From Leptodactylus fallax (lineage: Eukaryota; Chordata; Amphibia; Anura; Leptodactylidae): DNA of 64,000 nt. The DNA lies in the NCBI GenBank assembly GCA_947044405.1, contig CAMRHE010000134.1:1872001-1936000 (forward strand), written 5' to 3'. Every line of letters starts with the position of its first letter. The first letter of the stretch is position 1. A program made the translations under genes and the position numbers. This document shows positions 47,145-57,960 of this stretch, piece by piece. Below the pieces are notes generated by a model. That model was not told the DNA's origin, did no database searches, and worked only from the letters and a program-made list of their open reading frames with translations.

Positions 47145-48098
47145 GAGTTGGGAAAAACCAAGCTCTTTTTGGCCAGAATGGAATGATGGCTATCACAGAG
47201 ACTTGGTCCTGTCTGATTTTCATTAATACCTTTGGTATTATTGGAATTGGAGGGAAGATGTATGCCAGCCTGGACCTCCAAGGGATGGACAGGGCATCCA
47301 CTGCCAAGGGATTGTCCTCCTGGTAAAGGGAACAGAACTTCTCCACCTTGGCGTTGAGTCGGGTTGCCATGAGGTCTATTTCTGGAAGACCCCTGTTCAG
47401 GGTAATCTGATGAAAGACTTCTGAATTGAGTGACCATTCTCCTGATACGGCATAACCCCGACTCAACCGATCCGCTACTATGTTCAGGGAGCCCTTGATG
47501 TGAACTGCGGATAAATGGGTTAGATTTTTCTCTGCCCATGTAAATATCAGATCTGCCTCCCTAAGGAGGGTTGGTGATCTGGTGCCTCCCTGTCTGTTCA
47601 CGTACAGCACTGTGGTCATGTTGTCTGACCGGATTTTGACTGCTCTTCCATGGGAAGAGGCAAGCAATAGAGTAAGGCACGATATACGGCTCTGAGCTCC
47701 TTCCAGTTGGACGAGGTCCTTTTTTCAGGAGCGCTCCAGACTCCCTTTATGGAGTTTTCGTCCAATGGGCTCCCCATCCCAAGAGGGATGCATCTGTAGT
47801 CAACAGGGTCCAAGAAGGTTGGACCGTGGACCTTCGTCTTTCAGGTGCAACCACCACTTGAGGGAAAAAGACGGGTCCTGGGGGAGAGTCGAATCTTCTT
47901 GCTGAATGTAAGAAGGGAGCGATCCCAAGCCTCTAGTAACTCCTTCTGGAGGGGACGTAAGTGCCACAAGGCCCATGGGACTGCCTCCACTGCGGAAGAC
48001 ATCAAGCCCAGGATCTTCAATGTTCTGATGGAGGCTATCGGCTTTTTGAAGAGGTGCCGGACTGCCGCAACCAGCTTCTCCTTCCTTGCTGGTGTCAA
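47074..48098 (-). pseudogene. DIRS RNase H domain, frameshifted
   Basis: About 47841-48098 encodes the post-RT connection with AVPWALWHLRPLQKELLEAW. Next, in another frame near 47760-47800, comes a TTDASLLGWGAH box. Then 47074-47667 has IRSDNMTTVLYVNRQGGTRS, IKGSLNIVADRLSR and the C-terminal region. At least two frame changes occur here. Confidence 0.85.
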
Positions 48099-48197
48099 GG
48101 AGATTTGCAGGTGGACTCAATCTAGGAAGTAGTTTTCTCAGAGGAACTTCCTTCGAGTTGAAGGGATCGTTTTTGACTTCTCCCAATTTATAAGCCA

Positions 48198-48775
48198 TCA
48201 CAGACTCTGAAGGCTGTCTGTAGGTACTGGAGCAGAACAGACTCTGACTGGGCCTTTATCAACCAGTCGTATAGATAAGGCACCAAGAATATCCCCTGAA
48301 GCCTGAGGGCGGCCGTTATGGGGGCCACTACCTTTGTAAAGGTGTGGGAAGCAGAGGAGATCCCGAAGAGTAGTGCTGTGAATTGAAAGTGCTTCCTGTG
48401 GCCGGAAACTACTACGGCAATCCTTAGAAAAAAAAACTTCTGTGTGGAGGTAAATAGAAATATGCAAATAGGCGTCTTTTATATCCAAAGTCACAAAAAA
48501 CATCGCCTTAGAGGAGAAAGGTGGTGACAGACTTTATGGTTTTCCTATGGAAGCGCTTCTTTTGGATGAAGCGGTTGAGGTACCTTAAGTCTATGATCAT
48601 TCTCCACTTGTCTGCCGGTTTTGGCATCAGGAAGACGGGAGAATAGACACTGGATCCTTCTTCTAGAGAAGGGACTTCCACCAGGGCTCCCTTGTGAATG
48701 TACTCTCGGATGAAGCATTCCAGGGAGGCTGCGAGTTAACACAAACCGATCCTGAGGAGGACGGAGGAACTTCAT
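48198..48775 (-). pseudogene. DIRS reverse transcriptase, frameshifted, YLDD altered
   Basis: Motif A reads FVTLDIKDAYLHI (near 48460-48500). The polymerase box expected as YLDD reads YLYD because of TAC at 48271-48269. The blocks are in different frames. The N-terminal part (48545-48775) is also frame-disrupted. Confidence 0.82.
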
Positions 48776-48927
48776 TGCATAACCTCTTTGGATTACCTAC
48801 CGGACCCATGGGTCTCGAATTTTTTCCTGCCCGCAGTTGAGAAAGTGGGAGACACGACCTCCGACAGGAATCTCGGCCACAGGAAAACTGCTTCTGATGT
48901 CAAAAGCTAGGCTTGACTTTTTTATCA

Positions 48928-49621
48928 TCAGACTTCGGAATCTCCGGCCGGCGCCTCTAGAGGAATAACTAGAGCCTCTCTGGACTGCCTTCCACGACGA
49001 GGCGGATAGCCTCTACCACGGCCAGAGCCAGACCTACCTCTGAAGGCCTGGGGTAAAGGTTTACCCTTCTTGTCGGCCAAGCCCTCTAGGATCTCGTCTA
49101 GGGCACAGCCAAAGACTCTACCCGGCTCAAAGGGTAATGCGCACAAATTATACTTTGAGGGGAACACAGCTCTCCAAGGTTTTAACCATAGAGGTCTTCC
49201 TGCTGCAGTGTTCTTGGTAAGTGCCAGGGATTTGGCCGCCAGCCTTAATTGATGGTGGGAGGCTTCCGTTAAATATTCAGCTGCCAGGGAAACTGAGCCT
49301 AGAAACCCTAGCAGCTTGTCTCTGGAGACTCCAGAGTCGGTCACTTTCGAGGTGGACCAGGTCAGTACATAATTTGGCTGACACTTCACAGGACGCAACC
49401 GCCACAGCGGTCTCAACTGGGAATAAAGCGCTGAACCTCCTAGGAACCACAAGAGATTTTTCAGGACTTCTCCACTCTGAGGACATTAATTTTTGTAATG
49501 TCTGGTCCACTTGAAAGACCCTAGGCCCTCTATAGGTGGACGCGGAGGCTTCCCCATCAACATCACGATCCTTAGACCGGATGGACTTCAGCAGCCGGCT
49601 TAATTTTTCGAGTGGAAGCAC
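48928..49621 (-). pseudogene. DIRS gag-like gene, frameshifted
   Basis: The first block (about 49380-49621) starts MLPLEKLSRLLKSIRSKDRD. A frame change near 49380 leads into the second block with SRDKLLGFLGSVSLAAEYL and NLCALPFEPGRVFGCALDEI, phrases typical of DIRS gag. The C-terminus is Arg/Gly rich (RGRSGSGRGRGYPPRRGRQ), probably nucleic-acid binding. There are no Cys-His knuckles. Confidence 0.78.
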
Positions 49622-50660
49622 GGCCTGCTGGGATCTTCAGTGGAATCGTCAGATGAGAGTGTCTCGTCCACTATCTGATAATCTTCATCAGAGATCCGTA
49701 AGGAAGATTGTGTCTCAATCTGCGGTCTCTTGGCAATCTGGGCGATGGAAGAACGAATCTCCTTTAAGAGACTCCTCATAAAGTCCTTTACCCATGTAAC
49801 AACCTCTTATAGAAGGTACTTCCGGCAGGGTCCGCGACACTGGTGACAGCGGGTAAAATCATAGCCGTCAGGTAAAGGGGTATTGCAATCCAAACACATT
49901 AGGTGTTTCAAGTTTAGAGGAATTTTTCCTCCTAAGCGCATCGCCATTACGTGCTGCAGAAGATGATATCTGAAACATCAAACAGCCACTTGACACTGAA
50001 ACAGGGAAGATCGCCAAGCATCGCATAAAAACCCAAGGGGTACCTTCTTTTTTTTTTTTTTTTGAATCGGTCACTTGAAGAGAGAAAAAAACCGTCAGAA
50101 AAAAACCAGCCACCGCAACCCACAGCAGAGGAGCTAGAAACCACTCACTCAACAAATAAAGGACTGCATTCAGACCTTTTAAATGTAATCCAGCAGCGAG
50201 GGGAGGAAGCCAACAAAGAAACATTTATACAGCACCAAAACAAGTCAAACGCCATACTGGAACATAGAGGAGCATAAGCCTAAGCCAGAGGCTCAAAATA
50301 CAAGCAGCAAAAATCAATTCTATATTTTGCCTTTAAATTTTAAATTTCCAAACTTACCGCACTTTTTCCGAGAAAACCGGAAGTAGGGCGCGGTGGTGCG
50401 CAAAGGCTTCCTTCCCCTGGGAACATGGAACCGGAGAAAAGTTCCGGCCAAGGAGGTTCCCCGCTTACTTCCGGGATCGCGCTGCCTGCAGATGGATGCC
50501 GGATAACGCTGCGCTGCGGTGCGAAGGCCCGAAGGACCGGAGGTTTTTTCTTTGGGACCGAGGTACCCCAAGAAGGTAAGCCAGGAGTAACTAAAACCCC
50601 TAGCAACGGGAGGTCACAAGAGACCTCCGTCCACCTGTTCCACACAGGACAGAAAAAAAC

Positions 50661-50790
50661 ACACAGTGGAGGGAGGTCTCTTGTGCCCTCTTATAGGGCT
50701 AGTAGGAGGCACCTTTTTGGTGCTAATTAAAGGTTCCACCTGTCCTAAACAACACACAGGGGCAGAGATACCCCATATTGTGCTGCTGTC
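50661..50790. repeat. DIRS right inverted terminal repeat
   Basis: 130 bp from acacagtggagggaggtctc to gtgctgctgtc; exact reverse complement of 45689-45818 by eye. Confidence 0.95.
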
Positions 50791-50805
50791 GGACGTAAGG
50801 GGAAT

Positions 50806-53320
50806 TGATGTTTGGGCATTCGGCAGTGCACAGAAGGGAAGGAGCGACACTGGACGTTTGAAAAGCAGATTTTGCTGGAATAGTTTTCAGGTGCCATGTT
50901 GCATTTGAAGAGCCCCCAAAGTACCAAAACAATGGAAACCCCCTAAAAGTGACCCCATTTTGGAAACTACACCCCTCACAGAACTCATCAATGGGTATAA
51001 TGAGCATTTTGACCCCACAGCTGTTTCACAGATTTTACTAACACTGGGATGTATAAATGAAAAATTACTAAAACGTCACTTTATCCCCAAAGTTTTCATT
51101 TTCACAAGGGGTTAAAGGAGGAAAAGGACCCCATAGTTTGTTAAACAATTTCTCCTGAACACAGCAATGCCCCATATGTGGTCATAAACTGCTGAATGGG
51201 TACATGGTGGGGCTCAGAATGGAAAGAGCGCTATTTTGCTTTTGTAGGGCAGGTTTTGCTGGAATAGTTTTCAGGTGCCATGTTGCATTTGCAGAGCCCC
51301 CAAAGTACCAAAACAGTGGAAACCCCCTAAAAGTGACCCCATTTTGGAAACCACACCCCTCACAGAACATGTCAAGGGGTATAGTGAGCATTTTGAACCC
51401 ACAGCTGTTTCACAGATTTTATTAACATTGGGACATGAAAATGAAAAATTTCTTTTTTCCAATAAGCTGTCAATTTAGCCCCAAATTTTTCATTTTCACA
51501 AGAGGACAAAGGAGAAAAAGCTCCCCAAAGTTTGTTACACAATTTCTCCTGAACACAGAAATGCCCCATATGTGGTTGTAATCTGCTGTATGGGAACATG
51601 GTGGGGCTCAGAATGGAAAGAGCGCTATTTAGCTTTAGGAGGGCAGATGTGGCTGGAATAGTTTCTAGGTGCCATGTCACATTTGCAGAGCCCCTAAAGT
51701 ACCAATACAATGGAAACCCCTCAAAAGGGACCCCATTTTAGAAACTACACCCCCCAAGGAATGTATCAAGGGGTATTATCATTTTGAGCCTAAAAATGCT
51801 TCCCAAAAATTAATGTACAAAGTGAAAATTGAAGTTTTTGAAGAAATATCCAATTTCAGAATATGTTGCAGCCACTTTGTGGCATCAGAGACATGCACTC
51901 CTAAAACTATTAAGTGGGCTATCCAGGGGGAAAAAAAATTATATATGTGGGTGTAACCTGCTGCTTGGGAACACAGCAGGACTCAGAAGGGAAGGAGCAC
52001 TGTGTTTTTTTTAGCTTTTGGAGTACAGATTTAGAGGGACTTTCTGGTCGCCATGTTGTTTTTGCAGAGCCCTGGAGGTGCCAGTAAACTGGAATTCCCC
52101 AAGAAGTGACCCCCATTTTGTAGGGGCGATTTTAGGGTCTCTGCAAATGTGACATGGCGTCCAAAAACCAACAATCTAAATCTGCGCTCCAAAAGCACAT
52201 AGCGCTCCTTCACATCTGCACCCTGCTGTGAGCCCAAATGACAGTTTATGCCCACATGTATGACACTGGTGTACCCAGGATAATGTACTTAATGCCATAT
52301 GTGGGTATAAACTGCTGTTTGGGCACAGCCGAGCACAGAAGGGAAGGAGCGCTATTTTGGTTTTTAGAGCACAGTTTGGTTTATGGACACCATGTCACTT
52401 TTGGAGAGCCCATGAATTGCCAGTAAAGTGGAATCCACAGACTTATGACCCCATTTTGGAAACTACACCCTTCAAGGCATTTATCAAGTGGTGTAGCGAG
52501 CATTATTAACCCTTAAGTGTTGCATTGTTTTAATTTCCAGAAATTAATGCACAGATGATAATGAAAAGTTAAAAATAAAATTTTTCCATAGATACGCCAT
52601 TTCAGTGCCCGATATGTTGTGCCCAGCTTATGTCTGCAGAGACACACACTCCAAAAACTGTTAAGCGGGTATCCCGGGCACAACAGCTTTTGGAGCGTTC
52701 ATCTCTGATACAAGCCGGGCATAACATATTACGCACTGAAATGACGTATTCCTGGAAAAATTGTCATTTTCACCTTTCACAATCAGCTGCGTATTCATTT
52801 ATGGATAATAAATTATAGCAACACTTGGGGGTTAAAAATGTTCACTGTACCCCTGGATAAATTCCTTCAGGGGTGTAGTTTCCAAAATGGGGTAACATGT
52901 CAGGGGATTCCACTTTACTGGCGTTTCAGCTCTGCAAAAGTGCAATGGCGTCCAAAAACCAAACCGTCCAAGCCTGTGCTCCAAAAACCAAATAGCGCTC
53001 CTTCCACTCTGTGCCCAGCTGTGTCCATACAGCAGTTTATACCCACATATGACATTAAGTACGTTATTCTGGGTACGACAAGTGTAATACATGTGGGTAT
53101 AAACTGCAGTTTGGGCACACAGCCGGGCGCAGAAGAGAAGGAGCGCTATGTGGCTTTTGGAGTGCAGATTCAGATGTTTGGGATCTGGACGCCATGTCAT
53201 GTTTGCAGAGCCTGTAAGGTACCAGAAAAGTGGATACCCCAAAGGAGTGACCCCATTTTGAAAACTGCACCCCTCAAAGAATTTATCAAAGGGTGTAGTA
53301 AGCATTAGTATCCCAGACGT
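50806..53320 (+). repeat. Tandem units of the TTAA-family interior
   Basis: Units repeat with a step of 393 bp where cleanest (cccatatgtg at 51171 and 51564). Each holds tggaatagttttcaggtgcc, gcagagccc, gaccccatttt and ttcattttcacaagg. Farther right the units diverge and include palindromes. Confidence 0.8.
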
Positions 53321-54872
53321 GAATACACAGCGGATGGGGAAAAGTGAATATGTAAGCTGTGCGGAGTGCATTGGGAACACCAAATTCCCTACTATTTCCC
53401 CAGTAGTTCCTATTATTGGGGAGGTCACTCTGGGGGTCACTGCTGGTTTATTTTCCCTCATAAGCTCTAAATCTGTGGTGTCCCCTGATATATCCTCGCA
53501 CAGTTTATACATTCCCTTCCTGACGCAGCCAGTTATGTTCTAAAGATTTGGCGATTTTTGGGGTTTTTGTCTTCACATTGTATGAGCTATATTTTCTTTA
53601 TTTCTCTGGTGATGTAGCCATATGAGGGCTTGTTGTTTGCGGGGTGAGATGTATTTTGTAATGACATCATCTTTGGGCGCCTATAACCTATTGAATAAAT
53701 TTTATTAACTCTTTCTTGTTGGATTAAAAAATACCCCATCAATTCTGACACTGCGTTTTACCTTTGAAATTTTTCACCATGCAGCATAAAGCATAAGTAA
53801 CATGTTACCTTTTTTCTATGGGTCGGTACGATTACGGAGATACCTCATTTATACTGTTTTTTTTATGCGATACAAATTTTGCAGAACAAAAACCCATTTG
53901 GGGACATAAATTAATTGTTTTTGCATCGCCATCTTCTGAGATGCGTAACATTTTTATTTTATGGTTTACAGAGTTGGTTTAGGGCTTATGTTTTGCGGGA
54001 CAACCTGTGCTTTTTATTGGTACTGTTTTGGGGTACACATGACTTTTTGATCACTTTTTATGGCATATTTTGTAAGGTGAGATGGCAAAAAAATCATTAC
54101 TTTTGGTGAGTTTTTTCCGTTTTTTTTCTCCGACGTTCACCGTGTACATTAAATATTGTTTCAGTTTTATTGTACAGGTTGTTACGTACGCGGCGATACC
54201 AAATATGCATTGTTTTTATTAATTTTTAGGTTTTTTTTATATAATTCATTTTATATAGCAAAAGGGAATTTTTGGGGCTTTATTCTTTTATTAATTTTTT
54301 TAAAACACTTTATTTTATTTTTTTTTCACTTTTTTTTACTTTTTCATGTGTAACATTAGGACACCTGAGCCAGCAATGCTTTGATTGCTGGCTCAGCACT
54401 GTAGACTGCAAGACACGAGCTTATAAGTGTCTTGCAGTCTATACAGGAAGTGAGGCTATGCAGACGCATAGCCTCACTTCCGCAGGTCTCGGCAGGATCA
54501 ACCAGGTAGTGGGGTCTCCAGGCAGCCTGGGGTCACTGAGCAGACCCCGGGCTGCAGGTTATAGGTATCGGCACCCCCCGATCTCGCAGCGGGGGGGTGC
54601 CGATTGGAGCGGCAACATAGCGGAACCCCTTGGATGCCACGGTCATGTTTGACCGCGGCATCCAAGGGGTTAAAACCTCGGATCGGAACTCAGTTCCGAC
54701 CGGGGGATATGGAGCAGGGTGTTAGCTGTCAGTTACAGCTAACACCCGGTTCCGATGCCGCCCGCTCAGATAGTGAGCGGGCGGCCGCCCCAGGGCGTAT
54801 TAGTACGCCCTGTTGCGCTAAGTACCAAGCGCACAGGACGTAATAGTACGTCCAATGTCGTTAAGGGGTTAA

Positions 54873-55190
54873 AGGAGATCTTTATTCCACTGTACAAATA
54901 AAAAGACAGGTAATGCGTTTCGACGTTGTACCAACATCTTCGTCAGGCCATATTACCCAGTAGAAGCTCACAAGTCCTTCATTCTTAATAGGCTTACCAA
55001 CATACAGTATTATCAGGATTGCAGCACTCAATCACTATTGTTCTCTATCATTAGACATTATCATAGGACTACACTCACATGGCCTGTATTAGTCCATAGA
55101 CGCTCACATATCCTTCATTCTAAATACTGTAGAATCACTCACATACACTATTGTTCTGTTATCACCCATCAGAGAACTCACAAAACCCGT
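54873..55190. other. Repeat-like DNA between TTAA element and LTR
   Basis: gcgtttcgacgttgtaccaa with catcttcgtcaggcc (54918-54950) is a near-palindromic phrase. cttcattcttaataggc repeats at 54978 and 55113. No gene is seen. Confidence 0.5.
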
Positions 55191-55678
55191 TGTGACAATT
55201 GGGGGTAATTTAGCCTCAAAGGTGGCAGCTTCCTGGACTTCACAGAGGTGTTGGTGGTACTGGGTGCCAAATAAGCAGCATATCAGGTAGTAGCAATCCA
55301 AAATAAATGGCTTTATTCAGCTTGTGAGTGAAAACAGGAACAAAATAAAAAAAACTGCCTAGCCCCCACACAGGGCAATACCTCACTACTTGAACCCTGT
55401 CTCACTACTGAGGGCAAGTTTTACTGAGGATTCTTCTTAGTGGTCTGGCTCACACTAGAGCTTAACTAAGTCCTCTGTGGAATCCAGTCCTCTTGGGACA
55501 GACCGCCTGTGTCTCCAACTGGTTCCACTATCTACCTGCTCCCTGCAGGTCTCCAGCAGCACTCTCCTGCTGTGTACACTCTCTCTGGAGTTGGGCCTCA
55601 CCTTTGGGTGTGGTTGAGGACCTTTTCAATCCTATTTTTTGGTTGCTCAACAGCGCCCTCTAGGTTCACACTTTCACA
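55191..55678 (-). mobile_element. Retroelement LTR (probably 3' LTR), 488 bp
   Basis: Read on the minus strand it begins TGTGAAAG and ends ATTGTCACA, a TG...CA LTR with 5-bp inverted tips. A purine-rich tract (ctgagggggaggaaa) abuts its 5' end, as a polypurine primer does before a 3' LTR. An AATAAA lies about 130 bp before its end. Superfamily (Gypsy-like or retroviral) is not determined. No second LTR was recognised, though the T-depleted region could hide one. Confidence 0.72.
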
Positions 55679-57052
55679 TTTCCTCCCCCTCAGCTCACCA
55701 CCCATGGGGTGAGCGACAATGGGACAAGACTTACAATGTCGACGTCCCTCTCCAATCATGTACGCTTGTCCAGTGTCTCTCCAGATGTCCCCATCCGGCG
55801 GTCTCAACCTTCAAGTTCCAGTCAGTCGAGATTTCCGGTTTCTCAGCACTTTTTTCTTTTGCAATTCCACGTAAACAATTTCATCATAGCACTCACTGGC
55901 TTCTGGTAGTGTAAAGTTCCCTTTCATTTTAAGTACAGCATGTTCGGGAAGGTTCTTGCCTTCAACCTCAGCTTTCTTCTGAGCAGCAATTTCAATAAAC
56001 TTGCTAAGGCATTGTGGGGCCCTCTGAAGCAATGCATTCAGTTTTCCTGTGTCAGTAATTTTTTTATTACCAACCATCATTCTCTTCATAATATTGTTTG
56101 TTCCAAGGACATTATATTTCCCAGGATTTTTAGCACTCTGCTTATTGACCCAAGTAGTTTTCCTAGCTCCTGGCAAGCCAATCATCATGATAACATCACA
56201 ATCCTTCTACTCAGAGGCGTAGCTAGGGGTTCAGCACAGGGGGAGCGAACATGTCCAAGTGGGCCCCCAACTTGGACATGTTCGTATACCGATACTATGA
56301 GTATACGGTGAGCGTATAGTGGTATATAGCAGCTCTGCACAGGGCTCTGCAGACGATTTAGGTGATTACAGGGCAGTAATATTTTGTGACTTACCGGTGT
56401 CGTCTCTGACTAATCCTTCACATTTCCCATCTCTTTCATCTGGATGGCCATGACCACTTCTTCCAGTCTCTGTAAAGTTTGCAACACAGACATCTTTGGC
56501 TCCTCACTTTTCCAGGCACCGACCCACATTGTCCTCACCTGCACAAAGCCCCCATCCTGCTGCTACCCCAATTATAAAATATATAATATAACCCCCCATA
56601 ATGAATAATACCCCTAAGTGCATCTTTAAATTAATAACTTCCCTGTGCACCCCCTTTAAATAGTGCCCCTTATTAATAATGTCCCAGGTATTTCCCAATT
56701 GAAAAGTAAAAAAAAAAACAAGGGAAAAAAAAATTATTGGGTTCCAATACCTGGGACCCCCAGGATCAGCTGTTTGAATGAACCGTGGTACCTGTGTAAG
56801 TGCTGTGACACCTTCTCTGTTTACATAGTGTCATTCTTTTCATAGCGGCCATGTAATGTAACTACAGCCTCGTCCTATACACGTCTATGTGCCAAGGCTG
56901 TAATTACATCACACGGTCACTATAAACAGACAGCGTGTGATATAAACAGGCGCCATAGCCACTTCATACAGCTGGTCAGTGGGGAATCACTTATCTCTTA
57001 TTGATGATCTATTCTGAGGATAGATCATCAATAAAAATGAGCTGGAAAACTC

Positions 57053-57614
57053 CTTAAGGCCAAGGCCCCACGTGGCGTCCCGCAGCAAAAAAACAGCTGT
57101 GGGAAAAACCACGGCGGCGACGCATCGCGGTTTTTCCTGCAGCACTTTGCACAGAAAGTTCACAGAGGTTTCCCCTGCAGACTTTCTGCTTCAATTATAT
57201 CTATAGGTAAACCGCCGGCGTTTCCGTAGGTATAATTGACATGCTGCGATTTCCAAAACTGCGACTGTTTTGGAAATTGCAGCGTTTCCGCTGCGCATAT
57301 TTTACTGCAAAGTAGGGATGGGATGTGGCCCCTTGTGGCTAAAACCCACAGAAAAAAACCATGGCATTCTAGCAAATCCCATCCACACATTACGGAAAAA
57401 TATGTGCAGCAGACGCACTGCGATTTCCAAAACTGTTGCGGTTTTGGAAATCGCAGCATGTTAATTATACCTATGGAAACACTGGCGGTTTCCATATAGC
57501 TGTATTGAAAACAGGAAACCTCTGCAGACCTTCTGTGAAAAGTGCTGCAGGAAAAACCATAATGTTACTGCCATGGTTTTTCCTGCAGCCCGCTATGTGG
57601 GGCTTTAGTCTTAA
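57053..57614. mobile_element. Palindromic MITE (aaggccccacgt family), copy 5
   Basis: Left end ccttaaggccaaggccccac, right end atgtggggctttagtcttaa. Internal tcaattatacctatgg-type motifs are repeated. It is nested in the hAT-like element. Confidence 0.75.
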
Positions 57615-57639
57615 TAAAGCCCAAGTGCCACTTTAATTA

Positions 57640-57960
57640 AATCAATTGCTCCCTCATGTTATGCCCCTGATTCCCCCTGACATAAATACTGCACCTCTAA
57701 TGACCCCTTATATCAATGACCACCACCTTATGTTCATAATGCCTCCTAATATAAATGATGCCCCCTAATGGCTCCTTATATAAATAACCTCCCCCTTGTA
57801 TTAATAATACCCCCAATAATCTTTATATAAAGGACCCCCCAATAACCCTTATATAAAGGACCCCCCCATCGTCATAATGCCCCCTAATGAATCCTCCCTT
57901 TATAGTTATATTTCCCCCTCCTATCTACCCCTTATACTATTAATATACCCACAAAAAAAA
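57640..57960. repeat. Irregular tandem repeat of cccctaatg...tatataa type
   Basis: Loosely repeated ccccctaatggctccttata phrases. It is similar in reverse complement to 42105-42380. Confidence 0.65.

Larger units (their letters stand above)
45649..50805 (-). mobile_element. DIRS-like retroelement with inverted ends and ICR
   Basis: Three structural marks agree. There are 130-bp inverted terminal repeats (45689-45818 and 50661-50790) with no mismatch by eye. There are short unique edges outside them. There is an internal complementary region at 45924-45991 whose two halves are the reverse complements of the left and right edges. Minus-strand frames give gag, RT, RNase H and tyrosine recombinase in the DIRS order. 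The gene parts lie in several frames. Flanks are the TTAA-family repeat and show no target duplication. Confidence 0.93.
44898..54872 (+). mobile_element. TTAA-flanked DNA transposon relic (copy B), ~10 kb
   Basis: Left end ttaacctcttaaggacacag, right end gtcgttaaggggttaa, with TTAA at both edges. Same family as 990-7262. The interior has 393-bp-spaced tandem units and palindromes. A DIRS-like element of about 5.2 kb is inserted at 45649-50805; without it this copy is about 4.8 kb. No transposase gene can be seen. Confidence 0.65.

Noticed and set aside
53545..54353. Possible membrane protein from Phe/Leu-rich frames
   Set aside because: The segment is the right part of the TTAA-flanked repeat, also present at 6210-6960. 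T-rich repeat DNA gives hydrophobic translations by composition.
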